Notes under the pieces: generated by a model | Told to the model about the DNA's origin: nothing | Database searches by the model: none | What the model saw: only the letters and a program-made list of their open reading frames with translations | Shown here: positions 17,475 to 29,196 of the stretch, one piece after another | Layout: every line of letters starts with the position of its first letter | Position numbering within the stretch: position 1 is the first letter of the stretch | Source of the DNA: Pyxidicoccus sp. MSG2 | GTDB lineage: Bacteria > Myxococcota > Myxococcia > Myxococcales > Myxococcaceae | DNA length: 64,000 bases | Assembly: GCF_026626705.1 (NCBI RefSeq) | Contig: NZ_JAPNKC010000001.1 | Coordinates: 9,752,001-9,816,000 of the forward strand | Reading direction: 5' to 3' | Translations under genes and position numbers: made by a program

Positions 17475-18273
17475 CAAACACGTCGAACGGCTCACCACGA
17501 ACTCGGAATACCACAAGTCCAAGAAGGCCTGCATCGTCCGCCACAAGAGCGCGGAGGAGGCCCAGTGCAAGTACGCGCGCAATGGCTACGATGTGACGCA
17601 AGGGCGTAAGAAGTATTACAACGCGCCTCGCTATGACCCGGCCAAGGTCGCGAACCTCGAGCAGCAGCGGTTGGTGTTGAAGAGTCAGGGCAACAGGGTG
17701 GTCTTCACGCCGAGACAGCAGGTGGCGGGGGCCCCTGTCGTCCAGGACATCTGGGATGTAGACAAGCACGGGAACTTCGTCCCTGCCTACGACGGGGGAG
17801 ACGGGGGCCATCATCCGTACAAGCACAATTGGCATCACATGATTGCCAATGAAATGCTCTTCCAGGAACTCTACGACGACAGCCTTCCAGACCCCTATCA
17901 GTTGCTGGAGTTGCTGATGGCAGGAGGGTACAACCTGAACAGCGGGCGGAACATCGTCCTGCTGCCAAAGAAGACGCTGGTCGGAATCCTGGTTCGCTGG
18001 CCCATCCACCCGAACAACCATCCCGGCTTCGATACCTATGCCCAGGGCAAGCTTTCGTGGCTCAAGCGAAAGTTGATGAAGGCGCTGGGAAACAAGTCGG
18101 TCCACGAAGTTGACCCGGAGAAAGCCGTTGCCATCAAGGAGGACCTGGAGAAGATCTCAGACAACCTCTTTCTCATCCTGGAGCAGATGCCTGGAGGCAT
18201 GCACATCAACAAGATCCAGGAGGTCGGGGCTGAAATCGAGGGACGGCTGCGCCGCAGTGGAGCCCTCTCATGA
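17467..18273 (+). CDS. AHH-domain nuclease toxin
   Basis: A 268-residue protein whose middle carries an AHH (HNH-like) nuclease signature: HNWHHMIANEM near residue 118, then NLNSGRNIVLLP and HPNNHPGFDTY, matching the HH, N and H positions of the fold. AHH domains are typical payloads of polymorphic bacterial toxins that cut nucleic acid. I start it at GTG 17467 because AGGAGG lies 9 bases upstream and the codon overlaps the end of the ketosynthase-like gene. A longer in-frame extension would read through that gene. There is no signal peptide, PAAR or Rhs region, so delivery probably needs a partner protein. The immunity gene follows with an ATGA overlap. Confidence 0.8.
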   Translation: MDDKHVERLTTNSEYHKSKKACIVRHKSAEEAQCKYARNGYDVTQGRKKYYNAPRYDPAKVANLEQQRLVLKSQGNRVVFTPRQQVAGAPVVQDIWDVDKHGNFVPAYDGGDGGHHPYKHNWHHMIANEMLFQELYDDSLPDPYQLLELLMAGGYNLNSGRNIVLLPKKTLVGILVRWPIHPNNHPGFDTYAQGKLSWLKRKLMKALGNKSVHEVDPEKAVAIKEDLEKISDNLFLILEQMPGGMHINKIQEVGAEIEGRLRRSGALS

Positions 18274-18857
18274 GCGGAATCTTCAAGTATCACATTTTCG
18301 TAGTGCCCCCCCGCGAGCAGTATGCCTTCCTCGAGCAGGAGACGAAGGGGCTGGCCGAGCCCTGGTTGCTGGGAGAGGGCGCGCGTCTTGGAGATGGCTT
18401 CCCATCGAATGCGCGCTACCCCATCTCCAAGACGAAGCCGGGGATGAAGCTGGCTGATTTCATTGCGAACAAGTTCGGCCAGTTGTTCGTCTCGGGGCGC
18501 GCGCGCCAGGTGCTCGAAAGAGAGCCCGTCGATATCGAATGGCTTCCGGTGGTGCTGCTCGACAAGAAGGACGGCGTGGTCGACGCACCCTGTTTCATCG
18601 CCAACGTCGTGGGCCGGGTCGACTGCGTGGACCTGGCACAGTCGGAGTACGACCGCAGTTCATTCGAGCCCGACGAGTTCCTGGCCGTCCGGCGGCTGGT
18701 ATTGGATGTGTCAAGGATTCCGGAAACCGCCTCCCTGTTCCGCATCAAGGAGCAGCCCGGAACCTTCATCATCCGCTCCGACCTGGTGGACAGGTTGGCC
18801 GATGCGGGTGTGAAGGGCTTCTCGCTGCTCGAACTCGGCGCTCCCGTATTCCTGTGA
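18270..18857 (+). CDS. Imm11/DUF1629 family immunity protein
   Basis: A 195-residue protein with the features of the Imm11 (DUF1629) family common in myxobacteria and other proteobacteria: an N-terminal YHIFVVPP segment, a central FGQLFVSGRARQVLE stretch, and the C-terminal IIRSDLVDRLADAGVKGFSL, which is typical of the family end. It is predicted cytoplasmic and acidic. The start overlaps the nuclease stop by 4 bases with GGAG upstream, so the pair is translationally coupled; by position it should neutralise the AHH nuclease. The toxin-immunity relationship is inferred from family and gene order. Confidence 0.82.
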   Translation: MSGIFKYHIFVVPPREQYAFLEQETKGLAEPWLLGEGARLGDGFPSNARYPISKTKPGMKLADFIANKFGQLFVSGRARQVLEREPVDIEWLPVVLLDKKDGVVDAPCFIANVVGRVDCVDLAQSEYDRSSFEPDEFLAVRRLVLDVSRIPETASLFRIKEQPGTFIIRSDLVDRLADAGVKGFSLLELGAPVFL

Positions 18858-18863
18858 GACGAC

Positions 18864-19655
18864 ATGGAGTCCTCTCTCGAAAACCATCGGGACAACCTCC
18901 GGTTCTCCCTTGAGCAGTTGCTCGAAACGCTGGAGGAGGTCCAGCACATCGAACTGGAAGCGGTGACCCTCCACGAGGTCTCCCTGCACTACCGGCGGCT
19001 TGCCATCTGCGCGCTGCTCCTGGAGGCGGACACGGCGGGCTTCTTCATGCAGCTCTCCTGCAGCGCCCAGGCCTACTTGTCACTCCTTCGGAAGGTGGAG
19101 TGGAGCTCCGTCGAGTCTCCCTACTACCTGTGCGCCAGCCGGGCCTTCCCGTTCCTCGACGCGCTCGCGGCGGGAGAGCCCGACACCGCCGCCGACATCG
19201 CGAGGCTCAGCGCGGCCACCTGGATGAGGGACGACGAATACGAGGACGACTTCCTCTACATGCGCTTCCTGATGGAGCTCACCGTGGACCGCCACTCGGC
19301 GCGGCTCACGGACGGACTCCGGCGTCTACAGGAGGTCGCGGCCGACCGGGAACCGAAGCGGCTGGGCATCTGTGAGGCTCTCCTCGAGGCGGACCGCACC
19401 GCTTTCGATTCCGCCATGGAGCGGCTCGAGCTCAAGCGGAGGGAGGAACTCGCGATTCAACGCAAGAACCCTGGGGCCGCTCCTCAGTTCCTGGAGACAG
19501 AGCCCTTCGTATTCATCGAGGGGCTGGCCCTGGCGCGACTGGCGGTCTCGCTGGGCATCGGGCTCCTGCACCAGTATCCGGGCATACCCGCCCTCGCACT
19601 CACGAAGCCGAACGGCCCGAGGCCTGACGCGCGTCAGTGGCGCACGCTCGGCTGA
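18864..19655 (+). CDS. Imm49-like immunity protein (tentative)
   Basis: A 263-residue, mostly helical, acidic protein starting 6 bases after the Imm11-type gene. The pattern of repeated helices, ICALLLEADTAGFFMQLSC, then DDEYEDDFLYMRFLMEL, then ICEALLEADRTAFDSAMERL, resembles Imm49 family immunity proteins of polymorphic toxin systems. Two segments, one near ICALLLEAD and one near ICEALLEAD, look like an internal repeat. No signal peptide or membrane segment is seen. It may protect against the same nuclease or against a toxin not encoded here. The family assignment is from memory of the pattern and is uncertain. Confidence 0.55.
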   Translation: MESSLENHRDNLRFSLEQLLETLEEVQHIELEAVTLHEVSLHYRRLAICALLLEADTAGFFMQLSCSAQAYLSLLRKVEWSSVESPYYLCASRAFPFLDALAAGEPDTAADIARLSAATWMRDDEYEDDFLYMRFLMELTVDRHSARLTDGLRRLQEVAADREPKRLGICEALLEADRTAFDSAMERLELKRREELAIQRKNPGAAPQFLETEPFVFIEGLALARLAVSLGIGLLHQYPGIPALALTKPNGPRPDARQWRTLG

Positions 19656-19668
19656 GCCCGGCCGGGCC

Positions 19669-20649
19669 TCACCGCCCCGCGCTGCGCATCCCGCCCGGCG
19701 CGTGGTGCAGCGGTGAGTCCATCTCCTGGCGCGTGCGGCGCCGGTCCGGCGTGTCGCGGGGCAGCTCCACGAAGGTGCACATCTCGCAGAGGCGGCTGTA
19801 GATGCGCTCACCCACGCGCTCGCGCAACAGCTCCGCCTCGCGCGCGGCGTTGCGCGAGTCCTCCGTCGTCCGGTAGCCCGTGGGCGCCGGGGCGCGCACG
19901 GCCTTCTTCTCCGGCTCCAGCGAGTAGTTCGTCGCGAACAGCGTGGTGCGGCCCGCGTTGTAGCGGCGGGCAATCAGCTCATCGAGCGTCTCCATCTCGA
20001 ACGGGCTGCCGCGTCCCTTGCCCAGCTCGTCGATGGCCAGCACCTCCACGTCCGACAGCGGGCCGATGATTTCACCGCCGCTCTTGCCGTCCTGGAAGCC
20101 CCGCCGGATGGTGGCGTACAGCAGGGAAATCTCCACGTAGCGGGCCCGGACGCCGACTTCCAGCACCAGGTGCGCGAGCGTGGCCGCCATCAGGTGCGTC
20201 TTCCCGGTGCCCACCGGGCCGCTGAGGATGAAGCCCTTCGCGGGGCCTCCCTTCGCGTCCGTGCCGCCCTTCACGTACTGGTGACCGAAGTGCATGGCCA
20301 CGCCGCGGCCCCGGTCCTGCGCCTCGTTGAAGGCCCGGTAGTTGTCGAAGCTCGCGTGCGACACGACGCCGGGCAGCCCCACGTCGTTGAAGAGGGACAC
20401 GCGCCGCCGCCGCCGCGTGCACACGCACGGCTCCATCACCTCGTAGAGCCGGGGGCCCATCTTCTGGCTGAACACGCCTTCGCGCTCCACCAGCACGTGC
20501 CCGCGCCCGCCGCACACGGAGCAGCTCTCCGAGCACGCGCACACCCGCGCCATGGCCACATCCCCACGCCGCTCGAGCACGTAGGTCCGCCCACCGCACA
20601 CCCCACACGCCTCGCCCGTCGCCTTCGCACCCATGTCGCGCATTGCCAT
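19669..20649 (-). CDS. Zinc-finger DnaC/IstB-type AAA+ ATPase
   Basis: A 326-residue protein. The first 80 residues hold paired Cys motifs: CGVC and CAC, then CSVC and CVC, which suggest two zinc knuckles. The rest is a DnaC/IstB-type AAA+ domain: Walker A GPVGTGKTHLMAATLA, Walker B VLAIDELGKG and sensor-1 region TTLFATNYSL. Proteins of this class load the replicative helicase or assist transposases (IstB). No transposase or insertion sequence ends are nearby, so a chromosomal helicase-loader role is more likely; this is inference. GGGAGG sits 7 bases before ATG 20649. It follows the uncharacterised gene at 20708-21361, probably in one operon. Confidence 0.8.
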   Translation of the reverse strand: MAMRDMGAKATGEACGVCGGRTYVLERRGDVAMARVCACSESCSVCGGRGHVLVEREGVFSQKMGPRLYEVMEPCVCTRRRRRVSLFNDVGLPGVVSHASFDNYRAFNEAQDRGRGVAMHFGHQYVKGGTDAKGGPAKGFILSGPVGTGKTHLMAATLAHLVLEVGVRARYVEISLLYATIRRGFQDGKSGGEIIGPLSDVEVLAIDELGKGRGSPFEMETLDELIARRYNAGRTTLFATNYSLEPEKKAVRAPAPTGYRTTEDSRNAAREAELLRERVGERIYSRLCEMCTFVELPRDTPDRRRTRQEMDSPLHHAPGGMRSAGR

Positions 20650-20707
20650 AACAGAGCCTCCCCGCGCCCGTCAGCCAACTGAACAGGTGTCCAGTCAGGC
20701 GTTCCCC

Positions 20708-21361
20708 TCACACTTCCTTCATGCCCAACCGCCGCCGCACCGCCACCAACACCCGGAAGCGCCGTGACACCCGCCGCGCCCGCGCCGACATCACCTGCTG
20801 CTCCGCTCCCGCCTCCGTGACTTCGCGCCACAGCGCGCGCCGCTCGAAGAAGGGCAGGGCCCGCAGCAGCATGAGGAAGGCCAGCGTCTCCTGCGCATCC
20901 ATGGCCGCGGGCTCGGTGGGCACGTGCGAGAGCACCGTCACCATCACCCGCCGCACGCGAGGCGCCAGCGCCTCTTCCCGCCCCGACAGGTCGTCCAGCG
21001 CCGCGCACAGGCGCGCGTGTCGGGTCTCCTCCCACGTGCGGGCCTTCTTCCGGCGCGCCTGGGGCTCCTCCGCGCCCGCGCCCGCCGCCAGCGCGCGGTA
21101 CTTCTTGATCTCCGCGTCCACCTGCCGCCGGCATGAGCGCAGCGAGCGCAGCACCGGCTCTCCGGGCCGCGCGTCCCACAGCGCCTTCTCCGCCGAGCGG
21201 GCAATGCCTCGCGCCACCACTTCGAAGGGAACGCCTTCCCGGGCCCAGGTCGTCAAAAGCTCCGTGTCCAGCGCGGACAGCATCAACCCCGCGCCGCGCA
21301 CCGCGAGGAAGTAGTCCTGCACCAGCTCCTCGAAGCTGGCGCTCTCGGGGAGCAGACTCAT
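20708..21361 (-). CDS. Uncharacterised protein upstream of the DnaC-type ATPase
   Basis: A protein of about 217 residues, rich in Arg, Ala and Glu and predicted helical, for example FEELVQDYFLAVRGAGLMLS and FEVVARGIARSAEKALW. I do not recognise the family. The middle is a basic Lys/Arg-rich stretch (QARRKKARTWEETRHARL), and the end is also basic, so nucleic-acid binding is possible. The start at ATG 21361 is a guess: a longer frame reaches 21496, but the added residues look non-conserved. Its place 58 bases before a helicase-loader-like ATPase suggests a joint role, perhaps like primosomal DnaT or DnaD partners. It is divergent from the gliding cluster. Confidence 0.6.
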   Translation of the reverse strand: MSLLPESASFEELVQDYFLAVRGAGLMLSALDTELLTTWAREGVPFEVVARGIARSAEKALWDARPGEPVLRSLRSCRRQVDAEIKKYRALAAGAGAEEPQARRKKARTWEETRHARLCAALDDLSGREEALAPRVRRVMVTVLSHVPTEPAAMDAQETLAFLMLLRALPFFERRALWREVTEAGAEQQVMSARARRVSRRFRVLVAVRRRLGMKEV

Positions 21362-21521
21362 GATCCGACACGTACTCCAGGACAGGGCAGCCGAGCAGCC
21401 GGCCGACTGCTCCCCCATACCCGCTGGGTCCGACAAGGCAACTCCCGCGTCGCCTTTTTCACAGCGCTTCTGGAAGATTTCCGGCGTGCTTTCCACACGG
21501 CCAGCAGCCGGCCAGTCATGG

Positions 21522-21551
21522 TTGACCCGCTGCGGCCAAACCGCGCATAGT
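21522..21551 (+). promoter_or_regulatory. Probable promoter of the gltD cluster
   Basis: TTGACC (21522-21527) and CATAGT (21546-21551) are separated by 18 bases. Transcription would start near 21558, giving a leader of about 87 bases before gltD. The -10 is imperfect, but this is the best match in the divergent gap. Confidence 0.45.
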
Positions 21552-21644
21552 GAGCCTCCCCGAATGGAAATTCCCGAAGATTCCCGGATACTTGCCGAGC
21601 AGGCAAGCTACCGGGGACGCCGGTCCCCCTCCCCTAGGAAGACC

Positions 21645-25198
<3,554 letters not shown>

Positions 25199-25199
<1 letters not shown>

Positions 25200-26665
25200 T
25201 GAACCGGACGATGACTCACACCATGCGCCTGTTCCCCCTTCTGGTCGCCACGTCGCTCGTGGCCGCCGGCTGCACGGCCTCCAAGGCCACCGGCCCCACC
25301 CCGCCGGTGAAGTCCCCCACGGCGCAGACGCCCGGCAAGGAGCCGGCGCCCCCGCCCATCTCCAACACGGCCAAGGCCCGCTTCGAGGACGCCGTGAAGG
25401 CGTTCGACGCGCAGAAGAAGGCGAAGGCGTTCGACTACCCGACGCTGGAGCGCAAGTTCAAGCTGGCGCTGGAGTCCGACACGAACTTCGCCGAGGCCCA
25501 CTACAACCTCGGTGTCATCGCCGAGCGCCAGGGCAAGAATGACGAGGCCCGCGCGCAGTACAAGCAGGCCCTCGCCAAGAAGCCCTCGCTGCGCCAGGCC
25601 GCGGAGAACCTGGCCGTCATGGAGCAGAACGGCGGCAACGTGGCCGGCGCGGTGGCCCTCTACCAGGAGGTGCTGCAGCGCTACCCGGACGACGCCCAGT
25701 CCCGCGCCCGCCTGGCGGAGATCTACCGGCAGCAGGGAGACCACGACAAGGCGATGGAGCTGTCCCGCGGCGCGCTGATGCGCGATCCGCAGTCCACCAC
25801 CGCGCTGAAGGTGATGATTCGCAGCTACCTGGACCGCAAGCAGCTGGCCATGGCGAAGCTGGTGGCGCTGCGTGGCGTGAAGCTGGACGCAACGGACCCG
25901 GAGCTGCACCACGCCGTGGGCCTCATCCTCCTCAAGGAAGGGGACAAGGACGAGGCGCGGCTGTCCTTCAAGAAGGCGCTGGAGGTGCGTGACGACTACG
26001 TGCCCTCGCACGTGGCCATGGCGCAGCTGTCCCTGGAGTCGGAGGACTACACCGGCGCCGAGGAGCACCTGCGCCGCGTCCTCCAGGCGGACGGGAAGAA
26101 CGCCACCGCGCACCTCAACCTGGGCGTCGCGTACAAGGGCCAGGGCCAGTTCGACAAGGCCATGCAGGAGTACGACGAGGCGGAGAAGCTGGACCCCGAG
26201 CTCGCGGCGGTGAGCCTCAACCGCGCCATCATCCTCCACAAGGTGAAGGACGCCCCCGAGCGCGCCGTGGAGCTGTACAAGAAGTACATCGCCATGGCCG
26301 GCGGCGACGTGGCCCTGTCCGCCGAGTCGCCCGTGTTCGGGCTGCTGCGCGAGGCGGAGGCCATCGTCAACGCCAAGCGCGAGGCGAAGCACGCCGAGGA
26401 CCAGGCGAAGCAGATGGAGGAGCTGCAGAAGAAGCAGCAGGCCCAGATGCAGGCCGCGGACAAGCAGGCCGCCCCGGCCCCGCAGCCCGCGGGCACCGTG
26501 ACGCCCGCCTCCGCCACCGGTACCTCCCCGCAGGCCACGCCCGCCGGCGGTACCGTCACCCCGGCCCCCGCGCCCGCCCCCGAGGCGGCCCCGGCGGGTG
26601 GGGCGACTGAAAAGAAGAATGCAGGCACGGCGGATCCTTCGGAGCCCGAAGACGACCTGCTGTGA
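25199..26665 (+). CDS. gltE: Gliding motility TPR lipoprotein GltE (AglT)
   Basis: A 488-residue lipoprotein: the N-terminal hydrophobic segment ends in the lipobox VAAGC (Cys near residue 24), followed by a Pro/Thr linker. Residues about 60-370 form TPRs, for example AHYNLGVIAERQGKNDEARA, ALYQEVLQRYPDDAQSRARL and AHLNLGVAYKGQGQFDKAMQ. A coiled coil rich in Gln/Lys/Glu and a Pro/Ala/Gly/Thr linker follow, ending GTADPSEPEDDLL. It corresponds to AglT/GltE of M. xanthus, required for adventurous gliding and predicted to be anchored in a membrane facing the periplasm. Translation is coupled to gltD by the TAATG overlap; ATG codons at 25211 and 25223 are alternative starts. Confidence 0.92.
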
Positions 26666-26728
26666 AACGTGCGACGTCCCCGGGTGCCTTCGCTGTGGCG
26701 GGGCCTCGGGGGAAGATGCGAACCTTGG

Positions 26729-26751
26729 GCGTCCCCTCCAAAGGGGGACGC
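26729..26751 (+). other. Intercistronic hairpin between gltE and gltF
   Basis: A perfect 8-bp stem, GCGTCCCC (26729-26736) with GGGGACGC (26744-26751), with a 7-base loop and no T-tract. More likely an mRNA-processing or stability element, or a partial attenuator, than a full terminator. Confidence 0.45.
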
Positions 26752-26793
26752 GCGGTAGGACGGGCCCGGTAGAGGCCCTCGTGGGAGGCAGTG

Positions 26794-27069
26794 ATGCGGA
26801 AGGCTCTGATGCTGTGCGCGGTCCTTGCTGTGGCTCCGGCCTTCGCCCAGGACGAGGGCAACAAGTCCCAGGGCGGTGGGAGTGGAGAGGGCAATGTGCG
26901 CTACTCCAAGACCACGAACATCGACTTCGAGGACGACACCATCGAAGGCGACCTCACGAAGCCCGATGGCGAGTACATCGAGGCGCGCGACAAGGTGAAG
27001 CACTCGAACCTCATCCGCATCCGCGAGGACTTCGAGGACAAGGTGATGCAGTCCGTGGGGGAGCTGTAG
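26794..27069 (+). CDS. gltF: Gliding motility protein GltF
   Basis: A 91-residue exported protein with a clear signal peptide (RKALMLCAVLAVAPAFAQ) and a short acidic mature part with VRYSKTTNIDFEDDTIEGDL and a charged C-terminus. GGGAGG lies just before the start; a GTG immediately upstream (26791) could also be used. Size and position between aglT and pglI match GltF (also studied as CglF) of M. xanthus, a small component of the gliding machine placed in the periplasm. It has no domain I can name. The family appears restricted to gliding myxobacteria, so synteny carries most of the weight in this call. Confidence 0.85.
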   Translation: MRKALMLCAVLAVAPAFAQDEGNKSQGGGSGEGNVRYSKTTNIDFEDDTIEGDLTKPDGEYIEARDKVKHSNLIRIREDFEDKVMQSVGEL

Positions 27070-27147
27070 GCGGCGTCAGCGCTCCATCGGGAACCCGGCG
27101 GAGCGAGCGTTGTCTGTAGCCAATACCCACCCTACGCAGGAGCCCTC

Positions 27148-29091
27148 ATGGCCGTTCCTCTGACACTCAAGGTCTTCAAGGGCGACTCGCTGGTCGCCTC
27201 CAAGGACTACGAGCGCGACATCATCAAGATTGGCCGTCTCTCTTCCGCGCACCTGTGCCTGGAGGACGAGAAGGTCAGCCGAATCCACTCCGTCATCGAG
27301 GTCGCCACCGACGGCGCCATGTCCATCATCGACATGGGCAGCGTCGAGGGCACGTACGTCAACGGCAAGCGCGTCAACAAGGGGCAGCTGACCTTCGGTG
27401 ACGAGATCCGCGTGGGTGGCACCACCATCCGCCTGGAGAACCCGGCCGCGGTGGCGGCCGCCAACCTGGCCGTGGCCGTGGCCGGCACGGACGAGACGAC
27501 CGAGAAGAACCCCGTGCTGGGCGCCCAGACGCCGGCCGTGGGCCTGGCGCAGGCCGCGGCGGCCGTGCCTCCCGCAGCGGCGGCCACGGGCGCGCTGGAC
27601 GCGTCGTTCGCCGCCACGCAGCAGAACGCGGTGGCGCCCGCCGCCGAGCCCGTGCCCGTCGCTGTCGCCGCGCCCGCTGCTCCGGCGGTCGAGGCCGCGC
27701 CGCGCGTGCGCACCGTGCGCAAGTCGAAGTCCAATGGCCCCATGGGCGTGGGACTGCGCTTCGCGTGGGGTGACCAGCGCGTGGGCGAGTTCTTCATCCC
27801 GCCGGGGGCGAAGCGCGCGTTCACCGTGGGCAGCGCCTCGGACGTGGACTTCATCATGGGCGACGCGAAGCTGGGCGCCCCCAAGTTCGAGGTGCTGCGC
27901 GCCGACGGGCAGTCCTTCTCCGTGCGCTTCACGGGCAAGATGAAGGGCGAGCTGACCCGCAAGGGCGACACGAAGGACCTCAAGGAGGTCATCGAGTCCG
28001 GCAAGGCCTCGCACGAGGGTGACGCGTACACGGTGACGCTGGACGCGGAGGACTTCCTCTGGGTGGACCTGGGCGGCGTCACGCTCGAGGCCGCCTTCCA
28101 GCCGGTGCCCAAGCGCGTGGTGGCGCCGATTGGCGAGTCGCTGGACTACACGGCGCTCAACATCTTCCTGGTGATGTTCTTCGCGGCGACCGCGTTCGTC
28201 ATCACCGCCATGAACCGCCCCGGCGACGACGACATGTACGCGGACGAGCTGTCCGCGGACAACGCCCGCATCGCCAAGCTCATCATCAAGCCCCCCGAGG
28301 CCCAGAAGAACAAGTTCCTCGAGCGCCTCAACCAGCAGAAGGAGGCGAAGAAGAGCGGCGAGATGGCCGCCAAGAGCCGCGGCGAAGAAGGGCAGATGGG
28401 CAAGAAGGACGCGGCCAAGACGAACAACCGCACCGCACCCAAGGGCGACCCGAGCAAGAAGGACGAGGCCCGCGCGCTGACGGCCAAGATTTTCGGCTCC
28501 GGCAAGGGCGGCATCTCCACCGTCTTCGGCAAGAATGGCCTGGGCGGCGACCTGAAGAGCGCCATGGGCAACATGTTCGGCGCCAAGGCGGGTGACTCGG
28601 GCGGCTTCGGCGGCCTGGGCCTGCGCGGTGGCGGCGGTGGCGGCGGCGGCACGGGTGACTCCGTCGGCATCGGCGCCGTCGGCACCAAGGGCCGTGGCGG
28701 CGGTACCGGCACCTACGGCAACGGCGTGGGCGTGCTGGGAGGCAAGCAGAGCGTGGACGTGGGCATCACCTCGTCCGAGCCGGAGGTCATGGGCTCGCTG
28801 GACAAGGAGCTCATCCGCAAGGTCATCCAGATGAACCGCGGGCAGATCCGCTACTGCTACGAGAGCCTGCTCAACCGCTTCCCGAAGCTGGGCGGCAAGG
28901 TGTCCGTGAAGTTCGTCATCACCGGCACCGGCTCGGTGGCGTCGTCCTCGGTGGCCCAGTCCACCGCGGGCAACGCGGAGCTGGAGACGTGCGTGGCGGG
29001 CCGCGTGCGCACCTGGAAGTTCCCCGAGCCGAAGGGTGGCGGCGTGGTGGTCGTCACCTATCCGTTCATCTTCAAGCAGGCCGGCGAGTAA
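27148..29091 (+). CDS. gltG: Gliding motility inner-membrane protein GltG (PglI), FHA and TonB-like
   Basis: A 647-residue single-pass inner-membrane protein. Residues about 25-95 are a forkhead-associated (FHA) phosphothreonine-binding domain with IGRLSSAHLCLEDEKVSRIH and TYVNGKRV. An Ala-rich linker follows, then a second, degenerate FHA-like beta domain near 195-310. One membrane helix lies at about 333-353 (NIFLVMFFAATAFVITAM). The extracytoplasmic part has a Lys-rich, then a Gly-rich region, and a C-terminal AgmX/PglI-type TonB-like domain (about 548-647) with RGQIRYCYESLL and TWKFPEPKGGG. In M. xanthus GltG connects the cytoplasmic platform to the periplasm and is thought to work with GltJ. 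The FHA domain implies control by Ser/Thr phosphorylation. Confidence 0.93.
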   Translation: MAVPLTLKVFKGDSLVASKDYERDIIKIGRLSSAHLCLEDEKVSRIHSVIEVATDGAMSIIDMGSVEGTYVNGKRVNKGQLTFGDEIRVGGTTIRLENPAAVAAANLAVAVAGTDETTEKNPVLGAQTPAVGLAQAAAAVPPAAAATGALDASFAATQQNAVAPAAEPVPVAVAAPAAPAVEAAPRVRTVRKSKSNGPMGVGLRFAWGDQRVGEFFIPPGAKRAFTVGSASDVDFIMGDAKLGAPKFEVLRADGQSFSVRFTGKMKGELTRKGDTKDLKEVIESGKASHEGDAYTVTLDAEDFLWVDLGGVTLEAAFQPVPKRVVAPIGESLDYTALNIFLVMFFAATAFVITAMNRPGDDDMYADELSADNARIAKLIIKPPEAQKNKFLERLNQQKEAKKSGEMAAKSRGEEGQMGKKDAAKTNNRTAPKGDPSKKDEARALTAKIFGSGKGGISTVFGKNGLGGDLKSAMGNMFGAKAGDSGGFGGLGLRGGGGGGGGTGDSVGIGAVGTKGRGGGTGTYGNGVGVLGGKQSVDVGITSSEPEVMGSLDKELIRKVIQMNRGQIRYCYESLLNRFPKLGGKVSVKFVITGTGSVASSSVAQSTAGNAELETCVAGRVRTWKFPEPKGGGVVVVTYPFIFKQAGE

Positions 29092-29111
29092 CGCCGGGCT
29101 GTTTCCCTGCT

Positions 29112-29144
29112 GCGCGGGCGGACCTGAAGCCGGGCCGCCCGCGC
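29112..29144 (+). other. Intercistronic hairpin between gltG and gltH
   Basis: A perfect 10-bp GC-rich stem, GCGCGGGCGG (29112-29121) with CCGCCCGCGC (29135-29144), then TGTTTCC. A second perfect 7-bp hairpin, CTCCCGT/ACGGGAG (29157-29175), lies just after it. They could partly terminate or protect the mRNA ahead of gltH. Confidence 0.5.
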
Positions 29145-29196
29145 TGTTTCCAAGGGCTCCCGTCCCCCACGGGAGTCGCGCTAACGTCAGGACCGC

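Noticed and set aside
19669..20649. IstB helper of an IS21-like insertion sequence
   Set aside because: No IstA transposase, no terminal repeats, and the N-terminal zinc knuckles are not typical of IstB.
27110..27138. Possible promoter TTGTCT-17-TACGCA before gltG
   Set aside because: Both boxes are poor matches (4/6 and 3/6) and the gene sits in a dense operon; not strong enough to list.
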